Assembly (NCBI GenBank): GCA_016719645.1 | Contig: JADJYS010000027.1 | Span: forward strand, 1-18,543 | Direction: 5' to 3' | DNA from: a bacterium | GTDB taxonomy: Bacteria; Krumholzibacteriota; Krumholzibacteriia; LZORAL124-64-63 | Length of the DNA: 18,543 nucleotides | Part shown: one piece after another, positions 11,759-18,543 of the stretch | Layout: every line of letters begins with the position of its first letter | How positions within the stretch are numbered: position 1 is the first letter of the stretch | Translations under genes and position numbers: made by a program | The notes under the pieces: generated by a model | Told to the model about the DNA's origin: nothing | Seen by the model: the letters and a program-made list of their open reading frames with translations, nothing else | Database searches by the model: none

Positions 11759-12604
11759 TTGCTCGCCTTCCTCTCTCGGCGGCCACTTCCCGCCGCAGGC
11801 GACGCCCGCGGGCCCGGCCACGCTACTGGCACGAGGTGGGAAGCGCCACCGCCATCTTCCAACACGCGGCCGCGACGACGAGTCCCTGCTGGAGCGGAGA
11901 TCGTTTTAAGGGACCATACGGGTTTCGTCTGGCGCAGCCGCGAAGGGTCGCGCATCGAGGCGTTCAGCGACGCGGTCTTCGCCTTCTCGCTGGCGCTGCT
12001 GGTGGTCTCGACCGAGGTCCCGGGATCCGTCGCCGAACTCATGACCCGCATGCGGAGCCTGCCCGCGTTCGGGCTCAGCTTCACGGTCCTGGTCTACATC
12101 TGGTACAACCACCACATCTTCTTCCGCCGCTACGGGCTGCAGACGCCGGGGATCGTGGCGCTCAACAGCGTGCTGCTGTTCGTCGTGCTCGTCTACACCT
12201 ACCCGCTGAAGGCCCTGCCGGCGCTCGTGATCGCGGCGGTGACCGGCTTCGGCAGCGACCAGGTCCTGGTCATCCGGACCATGGGCGAGGCCAAGGCCCT
12301 GATGACGATCTACTCGGCGGGATTCGGGGCGGTCTTTCTGTTGCTGGCGCTGATGACGGGCCACGCCTTGCGCCGTCGCGGGGACCTCGGGCTGGACGCG
12401 GCGGAAGTTCTCGCTACGCGCGCCGCGCTCTGCGCCCATCTGCTGCAGGTGGGGATCGCGGTCCTCTCGATGATCCTGCTCGCGGTCGGCCCCGGCATCG
12501 CGCCGGCGGGGTGGTGCTACGCGCTGATGGCGCCCGTGCTGATGACCAACGCCCGCATCTGGCGGCGGCGGGTGGCGGCGGCGGTCGCCGCCTCCAGTTC
12601 GTGA
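11759..12604 (+). CDS. TMEM175-like (DUF1211) potassium channel, start uncertain
   Basis: The family signature RIEAFSDAVFAFSLALLVV opens the first transmembrane helix. In characterised members the R...FSDAVFA motif forms the potassium-selective pore. At least five more hydrophobic helices follow (FTVLVYIWYNHHIFF, IVALNSVLLFVVLVYTYPL, IYSAGFGAVFLLLALM, VGIAVLSMILLAV, WCYALMAPVLM), matching a six-helix unit of about 210 residues. Bacterial members assemble as tetramers. The only in-frame start before the signature is TTG 11759, two bases from the divergent uppP start. It would add about 65 unlikely residues rich in Arg, Pro and Ala. Family members usually start 5-15 residues before the motif, so the real start (near 11900-11945) is probably hidden by an indel. 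Stop is TGA 12602-12604. Confidence 0.78.
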   Translation: MLAFLSRRPLPAAGDARGPGHATGTRWEAPPPSSNTRPRRRVPAGAEIVLRDHTGFVWRSREGSRIEAFSDAVFAFSLALLVVSTEVPGSVAELMTRMRSLPAFGLSFTVLVYIWYNHHIFFRRYGLQTPGIVALNSVLLFVVLVYTYPLKALPALVIAAVTGFGSDQVLVIRTMGEAKALMTIYSAGFGAVFLLLALMTGHALRRRGDLGLDAAEVLATRAALCAHLLQVGIAVLSMILLAVGPGIAPAGWCYALMAPVLMTNARIWRRRVAAAVAASSS

Positions 12605-12642
12605 TCACCCGCAGGGGCGGCCAGGTCTGCAGTTCTTAATTC

Positions 12643-12671
12643 GTTGATGATAATACAGATAGATCATCGAC
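12643..12671. repeat. Inverted repeat in an AT-rich spacer
   Basis: GTTGATGAT and ATCATCGAC face each other across 11 bases. They pair over nine positions as RNA with one G-U wobble. The site lies about 40 bases after the channel gene in a short AT-rich patch. It could be an operator or a weak 3' hairpin; no T-run follows. Confidence 0.35.
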
Positions 12672-12720
12672 CCAGGCCTGCGTCTGCTCATCGTGATGCC
12701 GGGAAGGAAGCCCGACGCCG

Positions 12721-12765
12721 CGCAGGCCAGAAGGCCGCGCAGCGGCCTGCGATTCGTGCTATGAT
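12721..12765 (+). promoter_or_regulatory. Possible -10 element with overlapping GC-rich inverted repeats
   Basis: TATGAT at 12760-12765 is a good -10 hexamer. Upstream, AGGCCGC-GCA-GCGGCCT (12732-12748) is a perfect 7-3-7 palindrome nested in a wider CGCAGGCC...GGCCTGCG repeat (12721-12751), where a -35 box would lie. No -35 consensus is visible. Transcription would begin around 12772, three bases before ATG 12775 and 60 bases before ATG 12832. Confidence 0.35.
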
Positions 12766-12831
12766 CGCCTGACAATGCCGGCCGCCCCCCGGGCGGATCA
12801 TGCTGCGTCAGCCTGTAACAGCAAGCACCTC

Positions 12832-14555
12832 ATGGTCATGCGCGCCGTCCTCGACTTCGTCATCCTCTGTTCGCGGCACCCGCTCGGCACCAGCGCGGTG
12901 TTGCTGGCGCTGTGGCTGATCCTGCGACGGCGTTCGGACGGCAACGCCTCCGACCACGCCTTGGCCTGGTCGAGGATCCGGCCCGCCTTGGCGGTTCTCG
13001 CCGCGATCGTGTGCCTCGCGTTCCTGTCGACGAGCCTCTGGTACCTGAACCACGACGGCTACGCCAGCGACGTCGAGGCGATGGTGTCGTCGGTGTCCTG
13101 GTGGGTGCAGACCGGCGGCCCGCTCTACCACGCCCCGGACGCCGACCCGCAGTACAGCGTGCTCTACGGCCCGGTGGTCTACCTGGCCACGGGACTCTGC
13201 CTCGACCTGCTGCACCCCTCGATCTTCGCCGCCAAACTGGGCGCCCTGCTGGCCCTCTACGCCTCCGTGGTCCTGCTGTACCTGACGATCCGCCGCCTGG
13301 TCTCCGGCGCGCTGGCCTTCGGCATGACCGCCATCGCGCTGATGCTCTACTGGACCGGGGGCACCTCGGCGATGCTCGTGCGCCCCGATCCCTACATCCT
13401 GACCGCGGTCTGCCTGGGCCTGTACGCCGCGGGCGCGTCCCGGCGCGTCCCGGCCGTCGTCGGCGCGGCCCTCGCGCTCGGGCTGGCGGTGAACCTCAAG
13501 GTCCACGCGGTGCTGTACCTGCTGCCGGTGCTGACGCTGCTCGACGAGCGCCACGGCTCCCGCGCCACGCAGGCGGCCCTGGCCCTGGGCGCCGTGGCCA
13601 TCGTGGCCCCGTTCGCGCTCCACGACGGCATCTCGCTCGTCAACTACCTGAGCTGGATCCTCATCGGGGCCCATCACGGCCTGGAGCTGGACTACCTGCC
13701 GCACCTGTTCACCCGGGCGCTGTTCTTCGCGGTCCCGGTGCTGGTGCTCCTGTCGGCTGCGGGCGGGCCGGCCCACCGCGCCCCTGGATGCGGCGCCAGC
13801 TCGTCCTGGCCTGGGCCGCGGGCAACGTGGCCGTGATCGTGCTGGCGATGAAGCCCGGCGCCGGCCAGGTGCACCTGCTGCCGATGATCCCCATCAACCT
13901 GGTCTTTGCGGCCCGGCTGTGGCCGGCCGCCGGCATGCGCGGCCTGCTCTTCCCGGAACGCGGCGCCTCCTGGCGGCTGGGCGCGGTCTCGGCCTTCCTG
14001 GTCGCCGCGGTCATCGCGGGATCCGTGTCGGGCTACCGCAGCGCGCGGCTGGCGAGCTCGCGGATGGAGAACTCCACGGCGATCTCCGCGGACATCCGGG
14101 GGATCCTGGCCGAGCACCCCGACCGGACCATCGGCATGGGGTACAGCGGCGACGGCAACTACTTCCACCTCGCCAACCTCAGGCCCCTGCTCACGTTCTC
14201 CGGCAACCCGCTGCTGATCGACGCCGTCTCGCTCATGGATTCGCGCCGCGCCCACCGCGAGATCCCCGAGGCCACGCTCGCCGCCCTCGACGCCGGCGTC
14301 ATCGACCTGTGGCTCGTGCCGCGGGGCGCCAGCCCCTTCCGCCTCGCCAACTGGTACCCGCCCCACGACGACGTCTTCTCGGACGAGGTCCGCGCGCTTC
14401 TCCTCCACTACCGGCTGGAAGGGCATTCGCGGTATTTCGATCTCTGGGGCTGGGACCAGTCGGCGGCCCTGGACGGCGTGCTGGCGCAAGCCGATGCCGG
14501 CTCCGCCGTCGCCGCGCTGTCGGAACGGACCTCGGGATCGGGCTTGCACGATTGA
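12832..14555 (+). CDS. Multipass membrane glycosyltransferase-like protein (GT-C type), one frameshift
   Basis: ATG 12832 begins MVMRAVLDFVILCSRHPLG. The earlier ATG at 12775 adds 19 non-hydrophobic residues, and neither has a good ribosome-binding site. After the first helices comes the luminal loop YLNHDGYASDVEAMVSSVSW, with acidic residues placed as in GT-C (GT39/GT87-like) polyprenyl-phosphate-sugar transferases. About nine to ten hydrophobic helices follow (LGALLALYASVVLLYLTIRR, AVVGAALALGLAVNLKVHAV). The frame breaks in CCCC at 13781-13784; one more C restores APWMRRQLVLAWAAGNVAVI. The soluble C-terminal part (SADIRGILAEHPDRTIGMGY onward) resembles the periplasmic tails of this superfamily. 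Corrected length is about 575 residues. It likely transfers a sugar from a lipid carrier to an envelope glycan or protein. The substrate is unknown. Confidence 0.72.
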
Positions 14556-14810
14556 GTTCCGCTGCGTAGTCTGACGTTGGCCATCGACGATGGCGTCGCC
14601 CGCGGGGAGCGGATCCCGGCGGAGCGAAGGGTGCTGCAGCCTATTCCGGGCCGCAGCAGGATCGGGGATGGTCGGGCCGCCATCCAGAGCAAGCGACGGG
14701 AAACCCGTCGCCGTCCGCGATGCGGGCGACTCTGGGAGCGGAACAGGCAGCAGATCCCCGGATTCCGTCCTCTTCCCCGTTCCCACCCCGAGCCCACCGG
14801 CTGCCTCGGC

Positions 14811-15098
14811 GTGATCGTCCGCCTGTCCTGGCTGGCGATCGGCCCGGCCTTGCTGTTCGCCCTGACCTTCAAGATCGGCGACACGGCCCGGTTCTCCGTG
14901 CTCGACATCCTGTTCTGGGTCGTCGCCGCGGGCATGGTGGTCGTGCGCTACCTCGACATCGCGCGGCTCGGCGGGCAGACCGCGAATTGCGAGCCGGCCG
15001 GGATGCGGGATTGGCGGCGGTATGTGATCGCGGTGGGATTGGCTGCGGCCGGTTTGAATGCCCTCGCGCACACGCTCCTGGTCGGCTTCATGAACTGA
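14811..15098 (+). CDS. Small membrane protein of unknown function
   Basis: A GTG at 14811 opens MIVRLSWLAIGPALLFALTF. The protein has 95 residues with three predicted hydrophobic segments (LSWLAIGPALLFALTF, VLDILFWVVAAGMVVV, YVIAVGLAAAGLNALAHTLL). Between segments two and three is RYLDIARLGGQTANCEPAGM, then RDWRRY, a pattern I have seen in short conserved hypothetical membrane proteins without a known role. The frame stays open upstream to 14577, but that part (Arg-rich, low hydrophobicity) does not look coding, and no ribosome-binding site precedes 14811, so the start is tentative. The 255 bases between the glycosyltransferase stop and 14811 hold a 7-1-7 palindrome (GCCATCG-A-CGATGGC, 14580-14594) and no other clear signal. 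Confidence 0.65.
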   Translation: MIVRLSWLAIGPALLFALTFKIGDTARFSVLDILFWVVAAGMVVVRYLDIARLGGQTANCEPAGMRDWRRYVIAVGLAAAGLNALAHTLLVGFMN

Positions 15099-15190
15099 GG
15101 CCAACCCGGTTCGCGGAGCAGCCCGTCAATCGGGTGCGCTCTGAGAACTCGCCTTGTCGGGTGCTGAGGCGCGCCGGCCGTCGGCCTCGT

Positions 15191-15490
15191 TCACGTCCTG
15201 TCCATCTCGCGGCGGTAGGCGTCTCTGGCTTCGGAGACCGCACCGCGAGCCGCCTCCACCCGCTGGCGGACCGCGTCGCTCACGTTCTGCCCCTTCTCCC
15301 GGGCGTCCTCCTCCAGGGAGGCCGCCGTCCGGTTCAACGCATCCTTGCTGCGGCGAAGCCCGCCGGCGCCGCCGTCTCGCAGGCGGCGGCGCGTGTTCTC
15401 GCCCTTGTCCGGAGCCAGCAGGAGCGCCGTGATGCCGCCCACGGCGGCGCCCAGCACGAAAGCGAGCAGCGTGTTGGTGTGGCGTGACAT
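15191..15490 (-). CDS. YtxH-family protein
   Basis: ATG at 15490 lies one base after the TGA of the upstream gene, and its ribosome-binding site (GAGGGTGAC) overlaps that stop, so translation is probably coupled. The N-terminal helix LLAFVLGAAVGGITALLLAP followed by DKGENTRRRL is the YtxH signature (G..GA..ALLLAP..G...R). The rest (about residues 35-99) is charged and helical (DALNRTAASLEEDAREKGQN, AVRQRVEAARGAVSEARDAY), suggesting a membrane-tethered coiled coil or a desiccation-protein-like helix. It has 99 residues, normal for the family. In Bacillus, ytxH sits with a DUF948 gene in a general-stress operon. Here too it follows a DUF948-type gene, downstream of peroxide-defence genes. It is the last gene of the operon. 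Confidence 0.85.
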   Translation of the reverse strand: MSRHTNTLLAFVLGAAVGGITALLLAPDKGENTRRRLRDGGAGGLRRSKDALNRTAASLEEDAREKGQNVSDAVRQRVEAARGAVSEARDAYRREMDRT

Positions 15491-15491
15491 G

Positions 15492-15929
15492 TCACCCTCG
15501 ACTTTCTTCGTCGTATTCGATTTCGGACTCCGGGTCCGCGTCCTCGTGCCGGCCGCGGTCGCGCCAGGCGAGCAGGCCGGTCTTGACCGCGATCGCGACC
15601 GCGCGCGCCTGGCCGATCAGGCGGGTGAAATCCGACACCTCGGTGATGAGGGGCTGGACGGCGACCTTCAGCCCCGTGGTCACGCTCTCGGCGTGGCCGG
15701 CGATGCGGTTCAACTTCTCGCTGATGCCGCGCAGTTCGACGAGTTCCGTTTCCAGGCCGTCCAGGATGCGGTCGATCTTGGGGCGGCTCGTCTCCAGGAA
15801 CTGCGCGGTGCCGTCCAGCCGTTCGATGAGCGGCTGCAGGCGGATCAGGGCGCGGATCAGGAACGCCGCGGCCGCCACCACGGCGACGGTCGCGGCGGTC
15901 GCCAGGATGTACAGGAACGTGTGGTTCAT
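15492..15929 (-). CDS. DUF948-like membrane-anchored coiled-coil protein
   Basis: ATG at 15929 has GGGGAGG six bases upstream. One N-terminal transmembrane helix (FLYILATAATVAVVAAAAFL) is followed by a long helical region with heptad-like spacing (LIERLDGTAQFLETSRPKID, LDGLETELVELRGISEKLNR, VTTGLKVAVQPLITEVSDFT) and an acidic C-terminal tail (EDADPESEIEYDEES). It has 145 residues. The layout matches DUF948 (YtxG-like) proteins, which lie next to YtxH genes in other phyla, as here. Function is unknown; envelope stress or a membrane-associated structural role is inferred from the neighbours. It lies about 50 bases after the ferritin-like gene in the same direction. The frame is intact. Confidence 0.75.
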   Translation of the reverse strand: MNHTFLYILATAATVAVVAAAAFLIRALIRLQPLIERLDGTAQFLETSRPKIDRILDGLETELVELRGISEKLNRIAGHAESVTTGLKVAVQPLITEVSDFTRLIGQARAVAIAVKTGLLAWRDRGRHEDADPESEIEYDEESRG

Positions 15930-15980
15930 CAGAACCTCCCCGGCCGGTTCGACGGCCCCGGTTCCGCAACCGGACGGTGA

Positions 15981-16483
15981 CTACTTGCTCCCCCGCACCA
16001 CCATCAGGTCCAGATCCTCCCGCAGGCTCTGCAGGTCCTCCTCGTGCTCGATCTCCTGCTCGAGGATCGCGAGCGCCAGGTTGTAGGTCACCATGTCCTT
16101 GTCCTGGTGGCGTCCATCAGGGCCTTGTACGTGGTGATCGCGCACTGCTCGCCCTCGATGTTCTGGTCGAGCAGGACGGCCACGTACGGGTCTTCGGGCG
16201 CGTCGTACTTGCAGGGGCTCAGCTTCGCCCAGCCTTCGGGCGTGAGCACCGGCGTGCCGCCGAGCTGGATGATGCGGCCCGACAGCATGAGGGCGTGGTT
16301 CAGTTCCTCGGTGGCGTGCAGGTTCAGCTCCGCCGCCACGGCGTCCTTCATCGGGCCCTTGATGAGCTTCGCGCCGAGCCAGTACTGGTAGTAGGCCAGC
16401 CACTCGCTCGCGTAGGCCCGGTTGAGCAGGTCCAGGAGATGGTCGACGTCCATGCCGATGATCTCGCGTCCTCTGGTTCCCAT
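15981..16483 (-). CDS. Ferritin-like (Dps/bacterioferritin-type) iron protein, one frameshift
   Basis: ATG at 16483 has AAGGAAGAAC directly upstream. Four-helix ferritin-like motifs are visible: ASEWLAYYQYWLGAKL (helix A), ELNLHATEELNHALML (helix B, E..H), NIEGEQCAITTYKALMDA (helix C) and LAILEQEIEHEEDLQSLRED (helix D, E..H). The E/H residues fit a di-iron centre of about 166 residues. The GG at 16109-16110 lacks one base: adding it joins ALMDA to HQDKDMVTYNLALAIL. It resembles the archaeal/bacterial Dps-like ferritin group more than classical bacterioferritin, and I see no haem-ligand Met. It would oxidise and store iron, limiting Fenton chemistry, which fits its place between catalase and the end of a PerR-headed operon. 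It lies about 45 bases after the catalase gene. Confidence 0.85.
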
Positions 16484-16528
16484 GTTCTTCTTCCTTTCGG
16501 TGGTTGGGTCGGCGGTCGTCGTCCGCGG

Positions 16529-17985
16529 TCAGTCCCGGGGCGCCTCGCCCGGGGGAATGCCGAGCGCTGCGGCCACGCCGGCCCCGTAGGCCGGGTCGGC
16601 CTTCGCGCAGTTGGCGATGTGGCGCAGCTTGATCTCGCGGGGCGCGTCGCCCATGGCGCGGGCGGTGTTTTCGAAGAGCGCCTGCCGCTGCGCCGCGTCC
16701 ATCAGCCGGAACAGGAGGCCCGGCTGCGAATAGTAGTCGTCGTCCTCGCGGTGGTTCCAGTGGTCGGCGGCCCCGTCGAGGCCGAGCGGCGGCTCGGTGA
16801 AATCCGGCTGCTGCTGCCACTCGCCGTAGCTGTTGGGCTCGTAGCCGAGGGTGCTGCCGTGGTTGCCGTCGACCCGCATGGCGCCGTCGCGGTGGTAGCT
16901 GTGGAACGGGCACCGCGCCGCGTTCACCGGGATCAGGTGGTGGTTGACGCCGAGCCGGTAGCGCTGGGCGTCGCCGTAGGAGAACAGTCGCCCCTGCAGC
17001 ATCTTGTCCGGCGAGAAGCCGATGCCGGGCACGATGTTGGCGGGGTTGAAGGCCGCCTGCTCCACATCGGCGAAGTAGTTCTCGGGTTGCGGTTCAGCTC
17101 CAGGACGCCCACCTCGATGCAGCGGGTAGTCCTTCTTGAACCAGACCTTGGTCAGGTCGAAGGGGTTGGCAGGGGGCCGCGGCGTCCGCTTCGGGCATCA
17201 GCTGGACGAACAGCTTCCAGCGAGGGTAGTCGCCCTTCTCGATGCTCTCGTAGAGGTCGCGCTGGTGGCTCTCCCGGCACTTGCCGACGATCGCCTCGGC
17301 TTCGGCGTCGGTCAGGTTCCGGATGCCCTGCTGGCTCACGAGGTGAAACTTGACCCAGGTGCGCTCGTTCGCCGCGTTGAGGAAGCTGAAGGTGTGGCTG
17401 CCGAAGCCGTGCATGTGGCGGTAGGAGGCGGGGATGCCGCGGTCGCTCATGGTGATGGTGACCTGGTGCAGCGCCTCGGGCAGCGAGGTCCAGAAGTCCC
17501 AGTTGTTGCGGGCGCTGCGCAGGTTGGTGCGCGGGTCGCGCTTCACCGCGTGGTTGAGGTCGGGGAACTTCAGGGGGTCGCGCAGGAAGAAGACCGGCGT
17601 GTTGTTGCCGACGAGGTCCCAGTTGCCCTCCTCGGTGTAGAACTTGACCGCGAAGCCGCGGATGTCGCGCTCGGCGTCGGCCGCGCCGCGTTCCCCGGCT
17701 ACGGTCGAGAAGCGCACGAAGAGGTCGGTCTTCTTGCCGACGGCGGCGAAGACCGCGGCCCTGGTGTAGCGGCTGATGTCGTGGGTGACCGTGAAGGTGC
17801 CGAAGGCGCCCGAGCCCTTGGCGTGCATGCGGCGCTCGGGGATCACCTCGCGGTCGAAGTGGGCGAGCTTCTCCAGGAACCAGACGTCCTGCAGCAGCTG
17901 CGGACCGCGCGGCCCGGCGGTCATGAGGTTCTGGTTGTCGGCGACGGGGGCGCCGGCGTTGGTGGTCAGCTTCTTCTTCGCTCAC
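16529..17985 (-). CDS. katA: Monofunctional haem catalase, several frameshifts
   Basis: It converts hydrogen peroxide to water and oxygen. GTG at 17985 has AGGAGAGAGGAC upstream. The first codons shift frame in the TTC repeats (17971-17979) and then read LTTNAGAPVADNQNLMTAGP, the standard catalase N-terminus. Catalytic His is in RMHAKGSGAFGTF and the distal Asn in LVGNNTPVFFLRDP. RGIPASYRHMHGFGSHTFSF is clear. Near 17090-17200 small indels break NPFDLTKVWFKKDYPL from EVGVLELNRNPENYFADVEQ. The latter is obtained by removing one C and adding one G. The haem-ligand motif RLFSYGDAQRYRLG follows, then the C-terminus to 16529. Length is about 485 residues, typical of small-subunit catalases. It lies 46 bases after perR and is expected to be under PerR control. 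Confidence 0.9.
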
Positions 17986-18031
17986 GTCCTCTCTCCTCGC
18001 TTCCCTGTTCCGGCGGGAAGGATCGGCGGGC

Positions 18032-18485
18032 TCAGCCGCGGCGGATTTCGCGGCGCAGTCCCGGCAGACGCCCCGCACCTCGACGTGCGCGGCGACGATG
18101 CTTCCGAACGAGTTCACGGCGGCGGGGATGTCCAGCGCGTCGAGCTCGGCGCTGGTGAAGTCGCGCGCCGCCGCAGCGCACGCAGACGTAGTGGTGGTGC
18201 GGATCGAGGTTGGCGTCGAAGCGCACGCTCGCGGCGCGGCGCCAGCGTGGCGACCAGGCCGAGGGTCGTGCAGCAGCCAGAGCGTCCGGTACACGGTGTC
18301 CAGCGACACCGTCGGCGGGCGTCGGTCTTCACGGTCCGGAAGACGGTCTCGGCGTCCGGATGCTCCAGGCTTGCGGCGACCTCGCGGAAGATCTCCAGGC
18401 GCTGGTGGGTCAGCTTGACGCCGGCCGCCTTGGCGGCCGCCTGGAACCTCTCGAGACGACCCTGGATTTCGGTGTTGCTGATCAT
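18032..18485 (-). CDS. perR: Fur-family peroxide regulator (PerR-like), several frameshifts
   Basis: ATG at 18485 begins MISNTEIQGRLERFQAAAKA. The winged helix reads VKLTHQRLEIFREVAASLEH and PDAETVFRTV, then in another frame TVSLDTVYRTLWLLHD and LGLVATLAPRRE. The metal-binding half reads VRFDANLDPHHHYVCVRCG, RDFTSAELDALDIPAAVNSF and VEVRGVCRDC. The two CxxC pairs form the structural zinc site, and the His/Asp cluster (DPHHHY) the regulatory metal site. The last shift restores EIRRG and a TGA at 18032-18034. At least five one-base indels, several in C or G runs, are needed. The corrected length of about 150 residues is normal. Position directly upstream of katA and the ferritin-like gene argues for PerR rather than Fur or Zur; only biochemistry separates them firmly. 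Confidence 0.82.
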
Positions 18486-18494
18486 GTGGATTTG

Positions 18495-18525
18495 TTCCTA
18501 TCTGCTTATCATCATCAGATAGGAA
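18495..18525. promoter_or_regulatory. Perfect 10-11-10 inverted repeat at the perR promoter
   Basis: On the minus strand TTCCTATCTG-N11-CAGATAGGAA is a perfect repeat. It ends nine bases before the perR ATG, so its proximal arm includes the AGGAA ribosome-binding region. The spacer (ATGATGATAAG) contains a -10-like GATAAG. Fur-family regulators bind AT-rich inverted repeats over their own promoters, so this is the likely autoregulatory site of the perR-katA operon. Confidence 0.65.
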
Positions 18526-18543
18526 TCTATCGATATTTAGCCG

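Noticed and set aside
13692..15104. 470-residue minus-strand frame
   Set aside because: Antisense to the glycosyltransferase and small membrane protein, low hydrophobicity, no recognisable domain.
16529..18485. Catalase and perR as pseudogenes
   Set aside because: All catalytic, haem-ligand and zinc-site motifs are preserved across the breaks, and many of the indels fall in short runs or simple repeats, which favours sequencing error.

Overview
The window is a GC-rich (strongly GC3-biased) chromosomal segment of a diderm bacterium. An OmpA-type peptidoglycan-binding protein, several Sec-exported lipoproteins, and secreted proteins ending in a FlgD-type Ig-like domain (PNPFNP...YDLTGRRVR...SGVY) resemble gene sets I associate with uncultured Candidatus Eisenbacteria / Krumholzibacteriota-like lineages. 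That placement is inference. There are no rRNA or tRNA genes, phage genes, transposases or CRISPR arrays.

Layout. Positions 1-2190 (+) hold a heavily frameshifted OmpA-family gene, a frameshifted lipoprotein and a frameshifted secreted protein. Positions 2169-3500 (-) encode a lipoprotein with a fibronectin type III domain and internalin-like leucine-rich repeats, behind a good sigma70-type promoter. Positions 3894-10876 form a block of surface proteins: a large glycine-rich protein, a smaller protein sharing its N-terminal module and ending in a FlgD-like domain, a convergent Tyr/Asp-rich lipoprotein, a carboxypeptidase-regulatory-like/FlgD-like protein, and a second large glycine-rich protein that is a lipoprotein. 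Positions 10939-14555 carry uppP (undecaprenyl-diphosphate phosphatase, -), a TMEM175-like channel (+) and a multipass GT-C-like glycosyltransferase (+). A small membrane protein (+) follows at 14811-15098.

Positions 15191-18485 (-) look like one peroxide/metal stress operon, transcribed right to left: a PerR/Fur-type regulator, catalase, a ferritin-like protein, a DUF948-type membrane protein and a YtxH-type protein. A perfect 10-bp inverted repeat lies just upstream of perR and overlaps its ribosome-binding region, which suggests autoregulation. Catalase removes peroxide, the ferritin-like protein removes Fenton-active iron, and PerR would sense both.

The main biological observation is that the two glycine-rich proteins (3894-5843 and 8617-10876) share one plan: three short beta-helix-like rungs separated by glycine-rich loops of closely matched length, ending in a nearly identical C-terminus (GASG-T-N), but mounted on different N-terminal modules. 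The main technical caution is frequent one-base indels, often in short C or G runs. They break uppP, katA, perR, the ferritin-like gene and the glycosyltransferase, whose conserved motifs resume in another frame. I read most of them as sequencing or assembly errors, so the broken genes are annotated at their inferred full extents.
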